This document shows, one piece after another, positions 1 to 6,901 of a stretch of DNA of 64,000 bases; position 1 is the stretch's first letter; the number at the start of each line of letters is the position of its first letter. This DNA is from an uncultured Lachnospiraceae bacterium. GTDB taxonomy: Bacteria > Bacillota > Clostridia > Lachnospirales > Lachnospiraceae. The translations under genes were made by a program, and so were the position numbers. The notes beneath the pieces are model-generated. The model searched no databases. It had not been told where the DNA came from and saw only the letters and a list, made by a program, of their open reading frames with translations. The stretch is taken from the NCBI GenBank assembly GCA_902786515.1, contig CADADA010000003.1:62001-126000 (forward strand). Reading direction: 5' to 3'.

Positions 1-436
1 ATCTTCCAAGACCGGTTCTCGGATCCATTATAAATCCTAAAAGAACCCAGCCGGTAGGGTTGAGAATCTCTTCCTTTGTGAGATTTGCTGAATCAACTTT
101 ATCAACCGCCTCTAACAGGTCATCAAAGTGAGGAAACTTTTCTTTTCCACCGTAATAATCATAAACAACGTGTGCCGCACTCGGACTGCTCTTGCTTGCA
201 CCGACATACTTACCTTTATAAGCATTACGTTCCTGTTCACTGGAATGATGGTCAAACCAAAGACCACAACCCTCTACAAAAGGTACATTTGCAAGGCAAT
301 CGTCTTTTGTAACCTCAATGAGTCCATCCTGCAAGTCCTTAGGATGAGCGAATTTGTAAGTGTCAATAATGCCTGCTTCCTTTAAAAAAACAGCACAGGC
401 AAGTCCGTCAAAATCAGATCTTGTAATTAATCTCAT
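1..436 (-). CDS. DHH-family phosphoesterase (exopolyphosphatase-like), partial
   Basis: Reading the minus strand from 436 gives an open frame of 145 codons that runs off the left edge, so the C-terminal part is missing. It begins MRLITRSDFDGLACAV, where the RSDFDG segment supplies the first metal-binding aspartates of the DHH superfamily, and has the diagnostic DHHSSE motif near residue 65. These are family features of DHH phosphoesterases (RecJ/NrnA/PPX2 superfamily); the exact substrate cannot be told from the fragment. An in-frame ATG at 451 is possible, but the start at 436 has a GGGG ribosome site just upstream and matches the usual MRLITRSDFDG beginning. It is transcribed away from the HD-GYP gene, from a promoter at 467-495. 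Confidence 0.82.
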   Translation of the reverse strand, partial: MRLITRSDFDGLACAVFLKEAGIIDTYKFAHPKDLQDGLIEVTKDDCLANVPFVEGCGLWFDHHSSEQERNAYKGKYVGASKSSPSAAHVVYDYYGGKEKFPHFDDLLEAVDKVDSANLTKEEILNPTGWVLLGFIMDPRTGLGR

Positions 437-466
437 GTAATCTGCCCCCATGTGAATTTTTCTTCT

Positions 467-495
467 ATTGTATCATTTAAAGTCGATAATTGCAA
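467..495 (-). promoter_or_regulatory. Predicted sigma-A promoter for the DHH gene
   Basis: On the minus strand TTGCAA (490-495) and TACAAT (467-472) are separated by exactly 17 bp, pointing toward the DHH start at 436. It is back-to-back with the promoter of the HD-GYP gene. Confidence 0.6.
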
Positions 496-519
496 GGTAA
501 AGCAAGGATTGTGTTATTA

Positions 520-548
520 TTGAAAAAAATAGTTTAACATGGTAGAAT
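520..548 (+). promoter_or_regulatory. Predicted sigma-A promoter for the FIST/HD-GYP gene
   Basis: TTGAAA (520-525) and TAGAAT (543-548) are separated by 17 bp, about 50 bp before the start codon at 598. A GGAGG at 583-587 serves that start. Confidence 0.55.
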
Positions 549-597
549 GAAAACATTAGAAGCGAAAGAAAAAGCTATTCAGGGAGGAAATTAGCAT

Positions 598-2511
598 ATG
601 GAACAAAAAAACTTCCAATTTGCAACACTAAACGAAGCGGTCGATGCCATAAATTTAATCAGGGATGAGTATAAAGGTAAAGAGTTTCATGATGCATTGA
701 TTCACATATATACGACAGGTATTCCGGGGGAACGGGTACAAAAACTGATTGATGTTATAAAAAAAGAATTACCGGAATTTAAGTGTATTGGAATCTCCGA
801 AGTGACGGGAGAGGTTGTATTTCCTGTTGAATTTGTTGTGCTTAATATCATCTTATCTGATGAAACTGAGTTTCACGTCGTGCAGATTGACTGCGCTCCG
901 GGAGAAGAGCTGAAGGCCGGTAAGACTGTGGAAGATATGCTGAATCAGTATCAGGATGTCAAAGGAGTAGAAGTATATCCTTCAAATCATGCAATAGAAG
1001 TTAGCGGTTTTTTAAAAATTGTATCAATGGGACACGAGGACATTCCTTTCTGGGGCGCGATGGCAGTCAATCGTTCGGGAATGGTTGATGGAAAAGCTGC
1101 ACTTGGAGACAGTGGATTTGGAATAGGAGACAGAATAGTTTACAGTGGATTTTCCGTGGTATTGTATACCGGAAAGAATTTGGAAATCAATGCGGATTAT
1201 ATACTGGGATGGAAAGCAGTCGGCAGAGAGATGGAATATACAGTTGGAAAACGGACACCTGTGGGAGAAGGAGCTTTAAAAACTATCGATAACATGCCGG
1301 CGGTAGATATTTATAAAAAATATCTTGGAGTGAAATGGAATGAGAATTTTGTCTTTAACGTCTGCGAATTTCCTCTGATGGTACAACGAGATGGAATGGA
1401 TATATGCTTTATGCCCATTTATAGTGAAAATGGTGAATTATACTTTTCAGGAGTTTTATATAGTGGCGAAAAGTTGAGATTATCATACAGCACACCGGAG
1501 GAAATACTGGGAGCATCCAAAAAGGGCAGCGAGCGGATGAGAGAATTTTCGCCTGATGCCGTTCTCTTGTCGATGTGTTTTAACAGAATATTTTATCTGG
1601 GAAAAGATGCTCATGCAGAGTGGGATTATTTCAAAAGATATAATCCGGAAGCTGCAAATTATCATGGAAGTTATGAAATTTTTAAATACAATAAAAAAGG
1701 TGGCGTGCTTAACAGTGCAATAGTTGCAGTAGGACTTAGGGAAGGTGTAAAAAAGGACCTGAAGGAATATGAAAATGATGAGGAAGATGACGGATATCTG
1801 CATAATGAAGGAATCATACCTATTTCATACAGAATATCAAAATTTTTTAATGTGATGACGGATGAGCTGGTTCATTTGCAGAACAATCTAGAAGAAGAGG
1901 TGTATATTAAAACAAAAGAGGTAGAGGCACTTTCATTACATATAATTCAGTCACTGGCACAGACAATCGATGCAAAAGACAAATACACAAACGGTCATTC
2001 AGAGCGTGTGGCAAAGTATGCCATGGAAATTGCAAGGCGTGCCGGATACAGCCAAAAGCAGCAGGAAGATATATATGTGATGGGATTGTTGCATGATGTG
2101 GGTAAAATCGGAATTGCTGATGCGGTGATTAATAAGCCCGGAAGACTCACCAAAGAAGAATTTGATGCCATCAAAGAGCATCCGGTCATAGGTGCCGACA
2201 TTCTAAGAAAAATCAGGGAGATGCCTAATTTGATGATAGGAGCAAGATGGCATCATGAAAAATATGATGGCAGCGGATATCCTGATGGATTAAAAGGAAA
2301 TGAAATACCAATCGAGGCGAGAATTATAGCCGTTGCAGATGCGTATGATGCAATGACAAGTAACAGAAGTTACAGAAACGTCCTGCCACAGGAAGTTGTG
2401 AGAAAAGAAATAGAAGAGGGCAGCGGAAGCCAGTTTGATCCGTTACTTGCGGGGATAATGGTGCAGATAATTGATGAGGACACCAGGTACAATATGCGTG
2501 AAAATGACTAG
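598..2511 (+). CDS. FIST-domain sensor / HD-GYP cyclic-di-GMP phosphodiesterase
   Basis: The 637-residue protein has an N-terminal FIST plus FIST_C sensory region (about residues 20-380; for example GIGDRIVYSGFSVVLYTG) and a C-terminal HD-GYP domain (about 445-625). The catalytic features are present: H467 in NGHSERVAKYA, H499-D500 in LLHDVGKIG, and HHEKYDGSGYP at 552-562 carrying the GYP triad. HD-GYP proteins hydrolyse cyclic-di-GMP (or related dinucleotides) with a metal centre; FIST domains are thought to bind small ligands such as amino acids. A helix rich in charged residues (about 415-445) joins the two halves. No membrane segment is seen, so it is probably cytosolic. It stands alone, and a cyclic-di-GMP riboswitch lies 1.1 kb downstream. 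Start chosen for GGAGG at 583-587. Confidence 0.9.
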   Translation: MEQKNFQFATLNEAVDAINLIRDEYKGKEFHDALIHIYTTGIPGERVQKLIDVIKKELPEFKCIGISEVTGEVVFPVEFVVLNIILSDETEFHVVQIDCAPGEELKAGKTVEDMLNQYQDVKGVEVYPSNHAIEVSGFLKIVSMGHEDIPFWGAMAVNRSGMVDGKAALGDSGFGIGDRIVYSGFSVVLYTGKNLEINADYILGWKAVGREMEYTVGKRTPVGEGALKTIDNMPAVDIYKKYLGVKWNENFVFNVCEFPLMVQRDGMDICFMPIYSENGELYFSGVLYSGEKLRLSYSTPEEILGASKKGSERMREFSPDAVLLSMCFNRIFYLGKDAHAEWDYFKRYNPEAANYHGSYEIFKYNKKGGVLNSAIVAVGLREGVKKDLKEYENDEEDDGYLHNEGIIPISYRISKFFNVMTDELVHLQNNLEEEVYIKTKEVEALSLHIIQSLAQTIDAKDKYTNGHSERVAKYAMEIARRAGYSQKQQEDIYVMGLLHDVGKIGIADAVINKPGRLTKEEFDAIKEHPVIGADILRKIREMPNLMIGARWHHEKYDGSGYPDGLKGNEIPIEARIIAVADAYDAMTSNRSYRNVLPQEVVRKEIEEGSGSQFDPLLAGIMVQIIDEDTRYNMREND

Positions 2512-2533
2512 TATAGTCGTTTTAAATTAACCC

Positions 2534-2646
2534 AACTTTATATTTCGGATATGATTTCACTCTGCAAGGCGGAGGAATGAGGCGTAGCGGTGGCTACGTC
2601 GATTGACGACAACGCCGCAGATGGAATCATAGACAAATATAAAGTT
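2534..2646. repeat. Folded palindromic element (REP/MITE-like or structured RNA)
   Basis: A 113-bp element is closed by a perfect 12-bp inverted repeat, AACTTTATATTT (2534-2545) with AAATATAAAGTT (2635-2646). Inside it the stem continues imperfectly (ATGATT.../...AATCAT), then CTGC with GCAG and GGCG with CGCC. Two hairpins sit in the centre: CGTAGC-GGTG-GCTACG (2583-2598) and GTCG-ATTGA-CGAC (2598-2610). It begins just after the HD-GYP stop codon but is not followed by a T-tract, so it is not a plain terminator. Its apical CGTAGC/GCTACG hairpin resembles the CGTAG/CTACG stems of the 53-bp array that follows. Only one copy occurs in the window; whether it is dispersed in the genome is unknown. 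Confidence 0.6.
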
Positions 2647-2712
2647 TATTTTCACCTGACAGGCTGATGATACTGATAAAATTACGGATATAAATCAAGA
2701 AAGAGAGGATTG

Positions 2713-3295
2713 GTAGGTGGTTGAACGATTGTGGTTACGAATGAAATTGAATGAAATGAGAATTAGTACGTAGTTGAATGGTTGTGGCTACGAATGAAAT
2801 TCAAGAAAATGGAATTTGGTACGTAGAGAAATGGAGCCAGCTACGGATAAAAATGAAGAAAGCGAGAATTGGTACGTAGTTGAATGGTTGTGGCTACGAA
2901 TGAAATTGAAGGAAATGAGAATTAGTACGTAGTTGAATGGTTGTGGCTACGAATGAAATTCAAGAAAGAGAGAATTAGTACGTAGAGAGAAGGTTTTGGC
3001 TACGAATGAAATCGAAGAAAATGGAATTTGGTACGTAGAGAAACGTAGCCAGCTACGGATAAAAATGAAAAAAGCGAGAATTGGTACGTAGTTGAATGGT
3101 TGTGACTACGAATGAAATTGAAGGAAATGAAAAGTGGTTCGTAGTTGAATGGTTCTGTCTACGAATGAAACTCAAGAAAGAGAAAATTAGTACGTAGAGA
3201 GAAGGTTTTGGCTACGAATAAAATCGAAGAAAATGGAATTTGGTACGTAGAGAAACGTAGCCAGCTACGGATAAAAATGAAAAAAGCAACTTTAG
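2713..3295. repeat. 53-bp tandem hairpin array, 11 units, 212-bp higher-order period
   Basis: Eleven units start at 2713, 2766, 2819, 2872, 2925, 2978, 3031, 3084, 3137, 3190 and 3243, exactly 53 bp apart. Each opens with GTACGTAG (GTTCGTAG in unit 9, degenerate GTAGGTGG in unit 1) and has CTACG 14 nt later, so nearly every unit can form a CGTAG/CTACG hairpin with a variable loop. Four sub-types recur in the order A-B-C-D: units 4-7 and 8-11 are two full 212-bp copies. Units 1-3 are a third copy in which unit 2 joins a B-type head to a C-type tail, as expected from loss of one 53-bp unit. The period is not a multiple of three and all frames are interrupted, so it is not coding. No function is known to me. 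Confidence 0.93.
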
Positions 3296-3413
3296 TTTGA
3301 TTCGTAACTAACAGAAACCTTAATGTGCCAAGATACTAATTTGATGCATAGTAAGATATTATCATATATTGTGAATAGTAATTGATAGTGCTAAAAAGAT
3401 GACAAAAAAACTA

Positions 3414-3442
3414 TTGACAAAAAATGGATTATTCGATATACA
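3414..3442 (+). promoter_or_regulatory. Predicted promoter for the riboswitch-led operon
   Basis: A consensus TTGACA (3414-3419) and TATACA (3437-3442) are separated by 17 bp, about 120 bp upstream of the aptamer. A second possible -10 (TATAAT, 3560-3565) directly abuts the aptamer but has no clear -35. Confidence 0.6.
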
Positions 3443-3570
3443 TATATATAGATTCATCGAGTGCTGTATAGTGTAACTTTTATAATATTTAATTTATCAA
3501 GAATTACATTTTAACAGCTGGCGAGATTTGGATAGAATAGTAAGATACTAACAATGGGATATAATTATTA

Positions 3571-3640
3571 AGGGCAAACTTATAGAAATGTAAGGACGCA
3601 AAGCCAGAAGTCTAAGGCAGAAAGCATAGATAGTTCGGTC
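3571..3640 (+). promoter_or_regulatory. Cyclic-di-GMP-I (GEMM-I) riboswitch aptamer
   Basis: The segment has the GEMM-I core: GGGCAAAC (3572-3579), a perfect 6-bp stem CTTATA/TGTAAG capped by a GAAA tetraloop (3579-3594), then GGACGCAAAGCC (3594-3605), and a second arm around TCTA...TAGA (3611-3630) that would hold the tetraloop receptor. The final strand (AGTTCGG) overlaps the 5' arm of an intrinsic terminator starting at 3636. Ligand-stabilised aptamer and terminator therefore appear mutually exclusive, which by inference suggests that cyclic-di-GMP turns transcription ON. Downstream are the secreted-protein and ABC-transporter genes. Confidence 0.85.
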
Positions 3641-3672
3641 GCAATGAAATTCATTGCGACCGTTTTGTTTTT
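3636..3672 (+). terminator. Riboswitch expression-platform terminator
   Basis: An 11-bp perfect stem CGGTCGCAATG/CATTGCGACCG with a 5-nt loop is followed by TTTTGTTTTT. It shares its first bases with the 3' strand of the cyclic-di-GMP aptamer. Confidence 0.9.
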
Positions 3673-3740
3673 ATACGAAAGGCATACACTTCAGTGAACG
3701 TTCTTACATATATACAAAACAAATGAAAAACGATATAAAT

Positions 3741-3898
3741 CAGATTTGCCAAAAGCAATCTGTTTTATATAAAAGGGACTCTGACAGAATTGTGAAAAGG
3801 GTCAGAGTCCGCAAACCAAAGCACTTATGAAAAAGTACCATGGTTAAGTATATCACTTTTTCATATTAGTGTAAATGAATTTTACAATGAAAAAGGAG
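3741..3898 (+). promoter_or_regulatory. Hairpin-rich 5' leader with a possible second (translational) switch
   Basis: After the riboswitch terminator the leader continues for about 230 nt. It contains CAGATTTGC/GCAATCTG (3741-3762, followed by TTTTAT), a perfect 10-bp hairpin GGACTCTGAC/GTCAGAGTCC (3776-3810), and a stem CACTTATGAAAAAG/CTTTTTCATATTAGTG (3822-3871). The 9-mer ATGAAAAAG occurs twice, at 3827-3835 and at 3887-3895. The second copy overlaps the ribosome site AAAGGAG (3892-3898). The single CTTTTTCAT (3856-3864) can pair with either copy, so the ribosome site could be hidden or exposed. That switching is inferred. Confidence 0.5.
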
Positions 3899-3906
3899 TT
3901 GTTTTT

Positions 3907-4335
3907 ATGAAGAAATTTAAGGAAAAATTAGTAATTACCGGACTTACGGCTGCGATTATGGTAACCACTATATTTGCTAAACCTATTTACGCTAATGAAG
4001 TATCTGGGGATTGCCAGTATGGAGGTGGCATAAACGCATGGACACATGGATATCTGAATTTGGATGATATGGGATTTAATAAGAAAAAGGTTTGGATGAC
4101 TGCGATGCTTGGAGGAAGTGACAGAGCTACGATAAATTCTACATATACGGTATCAATACATTACAAACAATTAATAACTGGTAAAAAAAAGAAACAGACA
4201 ATAAAGTCAGGAACTCTATCTTTTAATAATGAAAAAGATTCACTTAATGGAAAAGGTGTCAAATCCTCAACGTATGTATCAAATCTGATAATTGATTGTG
4301 GAAGTAATCATTTAGATTTGGAGTCAAGAGTTTAG
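3907..4335 (+). CDS. Small secreted protein of unknown function (bacteriocin-like context)
   Basis: The 142-residue protein has a clear Sec signal peptide: a KKFKEK n-region, a hydrophobic core of about 15 residues, and a likely cleavage after PIYA near residue 29, leaving a mature chain of about 113 residues. The mature part begins NEVSGDCQYGGGINAW, carries only two cysteines (one near each end, so a single disulfide is possible) and a basic GKKKKQT patch in the middle. I do not recognise a family. It is followed by two FtsX-type permeases and an ABC ATPase, an arrangement like that of lactococcin-972-type bacteriocin loci, but the peptide does not clearly show that family's motifs. It has a strong AAAGGAG site and is preceded by a cyclic-di-GMP riboswitch. 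Confidence 0.75.
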   Translation: MKKFKEKLVITGLTAAIMVTTIFAKPIYANEVSGDCQYGGGINAWTHGYLNLDDMGFNKKKVWMTAMLGGSDRATINSTYTVSIHYKQLITGKKKKQTIKSGTLSFNNEKDSLNGKGVKSSTYVSNLIIDCGSNHLDLESRV

Positions 4336-4356
4336 AAAGACAAAGTGTTAAATGTG

Positions 4357-4399
4357 TTACAGGGATTATTTTAGATATATGTCATTATAATCCCTGTAA
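4357..4399 (+). other. Intercistronic stem-loop between secreted protein and permease genes
   Basis: A perfect 13-bp inverted repeat TTACAGGGATTAT (4357-4369) / ATAATCCCTGTAA (4387-4399) has a 17-nt loop and no T-tract. It could protect the upstream message or lower expression of the transporter genes relative to the secreted protein. Confidence 0.7.
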
Positions 4400-4468
4400 T
4401 AAACAATATGAAACAGTGATGGAAATCTATTTACTAAATAAAATACAACGGAAAGGGAAAATGTTGCT

Positions 4469-5629
4469 GTGAAAAAGTTTCTAAGAGAAAAGAATGTAGC
4501 ATTGCTACTTGTTATAGGGTTTACAATGTCATGTTTTATTGTGGTTAATGTATTATCTATGATAAATTCTATAAAAAGTCAATTTGATGAACATCAAAAA
4601 AACACATTCAAGCAGTCAAAATCTGTTTTTATAAGACATAACAGGCAAGAAACTCCTGAGTTTTACGAAAAACTGTTTAATTCACCGGAGCAATTAGATG
4701 AATTTGTAGAAGGACTAAATGAATCTATAAATAATGAAGATGGGAATTTAAGTTTGCAGGAACAATATGCTTCATTTGGGGATTTAGGAGATTACGGATG
4801 GATGTGTGTTAATATAAAAGCAAATGAAGAAAATCCAAAACATTTAATATGGGGAAGACATATAACTCAGGAAGAGGCGGATAATGGGGAGAAAGTAGTA
4901 GAGATATGTGATTTTTTTGAAAAATATGTTGTAGAGAAGAATAATGAAAAATACATAAAGATAGATAACACAGAGTATAAGGTGGTGGGTGTTTACAAGG
5001 CACAAATGGATTTGGATTTTGGTGTGGCGGCATACATATATTATTCAGCTCTAAGCGATGATATAAAATATGAAATTCTGAATTACTTTGTAGAAGATGG
5101 AACTTTACTATACCTTGAAAGTAATGTGTTAAGTGGGGAAGAATGTAGGACACTGTTGCATAAATCTGAAATATTTTTAGATAAATATAAACTTATTACT
5201 GAAGAGTATGGTATGGTACAGGATAATAAAACAGAGGAAAGCCCGAGTGTGAAAACTAACAGACTGGTAATGTATATAACATTCCTGTTTTCACTTTTAA
5301 ATTGTATGGTAATTTCGGATTTATGGGTGAGTTCAAGATATAATGAATTTGTGATAAGGCGTACTTACGGATACGGTGTAATTGATATATTCAAGCTTTT
5401 ATATCTTGATTTATTCAGGTATTGTGTGGTATCAATGATTTTGGGAGTAATCCTGCAATTTATTTATGGAGTGACGTTTAATAAAAGCGTACTGTACCTG
5501 AAATACAGCGGATTTAACGTATTATATATGATAGGAGCACTTATACTTATATGTATGGTAACAGTTCTTATTCCTGTGATTAGAATAAGACGGATTCTTC
5601 CGGCTGCAGAAATAAGGAAAAACAGGTAG
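4469..5629 (+). CDS. FtsX-family ABC transporter permease, first subunit
   Basis: The 386-residue protein has an N-terminal transmembrane helix (about 12-34), a large extracytoplasmic domain (about 35-265) and three C-terminal helices (about 270-290, 312-335 and 350-373). This is the four-helix MacB/FtsX permease plan. The C-terminus ends in IRIRRILPAAEIRKNR, typical of the coupling end of these permeases. It starts with GTG behind GGAAAGGG (4450-4457); the ATG at 4461 is out of frame and closes at once. The second permease begins 12 bp downstream. By family it is a mechanotransmission or export-type ABC permease, probably acting on the secreted protein encoded upstream or giving self-protection against it; that role is inferred from context only. 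Confidence 0.8.
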   Translation: MKKFLREKNVALLLVIGFTMSCFIVVNVLSMINSIKSQFDEHQKNTFKQSKSVFIRHNRQETPEFYEKLFNSPEQLDEFVEGLNESINNEDGNLSLQEQYASFGDLGDYGWMCVNIKANEENPKHLIWGRHITQEEADNGEKVVEICDFFEKYVVEKNNEKYIKIDNTEYKVVGVYKAQMDLDFGVAAYIYYSALSDDIKYEILNYFVEDGTLLYLESNVLSGEECRTLLHKSEIFLDKYKLITEEYGMVQDNKTEESPSVKTNRLVMYITFLFSLLNCMVISDLWVSSRYNEFVIRRTYGYGVIDIFKLLYLDLFRYCVVSMILGVILQFIYGVTFNKSVLYLKYSGFNVLYMIGALILICMVTVLIPVIRIRRILPAAEIRKNR

Positions 5630-5641
5630 GAGGTGCTTTAA

Positions 5642-6901
5642 ATGGTTGCTATTATAAAACGTTCATTACTTAACAGAAAGAAAAATATAATTTTAATAAT
5701 CCTTACTAATCTGCTGGGGATATGTCTGACAACATTAATATTTTTTCAATATTACATATCGAATTATGGTGAGAAATTGATTAGAAAAAACCTTTCATAT
5801 GGAACAGAAAATACATATTTTATGAGTTATGACTATGCTTTAAATGATGAAATGCAGCTAAAAACCATTGATGAAATGAAGAATATAGAAGGCATTGGAG
5901 CTGTAGGAACATGCAGTTATGAAGAATTGTCATGGTCATTAAAGGAGCTGTATGATATTCAAAAAAAATACGAAGGCGAAAATGAGGATGAAGCTCTTAA
6001 TTATTTCCTCACAGATTCTTCCGGATTAAAGCTTTCTAAAATCGAACTTAGTGAAGGGTATATAGATGAAGAAGAGTATGATGAATTTACGATGTGTGTT
6101 TATCTTGGAAGTGCATACAGGGAAAAGTATTCGGTAAATGATGAGATTGTGATACCGTCAGAACGTCTAAATGATGAAGGAGAGATTGTACCTGTTGATA
6201 ATAAATTTATTATAAGAGGGTTCATAAAGGATGGAACAGGTGTTATAGATACAGAGGCATTATGTAATATGGAATACTACACATATGATTATCCGATAGC
6301 AGGTACGACTAAATCCACCATAATATTGCAGGATAACACATATGAAGGAAGGGGGTATATTTTTGGAATTGAGGACACTGACAGAAGCGAGGAGATTCTT
6401 GGAGAGATACAGGATATTGCTAAAAAAAACAATGTAGAAATGAGCTTCGAGTCCGTGGAAGAATCGTTTAAGGATTATAGAGAATCAACTAAGAGAGAAA
6501 GTGAGTGGCTGACGGATATACTGGGACTGATTCTTGTGACGGTTATATTAATAACCTGTTGCATTCAGATAACCACAGTCATTAAAAGAAAGTCAGAATA
6601 CGGTATATTGTATGCGGATGGTTTTAATGACAAGAACATTTCGTTTATTATAGGAATGGAAAACCTGATAATAATGGGTATAACATGTGTGATATCTGCT
6701 ATTGTTACAAGATACATGCTGGCATATATATTTACCACATATGAATATCAGAAGGTTATTGTATATAAAATCTTTGCAGAAAATATTGCGGGATGCATTG
6801 TTATGATGGTAATGGGAATATGGTTAATTTCTACAGTGACACCGGTTATGCTGTTTAAGAGAATGAGAACCGTGGATTTGATAGGAGGAAACGATACATG
6901 A
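5642..6901 (+). CDS. FtsX-family ABC transporter permease, second subunit
   Basis: The 419-residue protein repeats the plan of its neighbour: an N-terminal helix (about 15-40), an acidic external domain of about 240 residues, and three helices (about 288-312, 333-360 and 388-410). The IKRKSEYGILYADGFN segment after the second helix is the usual cytoplasmic FtsX coupling region. The two permeases are probably the two halves of a heterodimer. An AGGAGG site at 5628-5633 serves the ATG. Its last codons overlap the ATPase start in an ATGA junction, so translation is likely coupled. Confidence 0.8.
   Translation: MVAIIKRSLLNRKKNIILIILTNLLGICLTTLIFFQYYISNYGEKLIRKNLSYGTENTYFMSYDYALNDEMQLKTIDEMKNIEGIGAVGTCSYEELSWSLKELYDIQKKYEGENEDEALNYFLTDSSGLKLSKIELSEGYIDEEEYDEFTMCVYLGSAYREKYSVNDEIVIPSERLNDEGEIVPVDNKFIIRGFIKDGTGVIDTEALCNMEYYTYDYPIAGTTKSTIILQDNTYEGRGYIFGIEDTDRSEEILGEIQDIAKKNNVEMSFESVEESFKDYRESTKRESEWLTDILGLILVTVILITCCIQITTVIKRKSEYGILYADGFNDKNISFIIGMENLIIMGITCVISAIVTRYMLAYIFTTYEYQKVIVYKIFAENIAGCIVMMVMGIWLISTVTPVMLFKRMRTVDLIGGNDT

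Noticed and set aside
2713..3295. CRISPR array
   Set aside because: The units are 53 bp with conserved short arms but the intervening sequence is shared among units in a recurring pattern. There are no unique spacers and no cas genes, so this is a higher-order tandem repeat.
3776..3810. A second riboswitch aptamer at the 10-bp hairpin GGACTCTGAC/GTCAGAGTCC
   Set aside because: It is a simple hairpin without the conserved unpaired core of any riboswitch I know.
3907..4335. Firm assignment to the lactococcin 972 bacteriocin family
   Set aside because: Gene order and signal peptide fit, but the mature sequence does not clearly show that family's Gly/Trp/Tyr pattern; kept as a hypothesis only.
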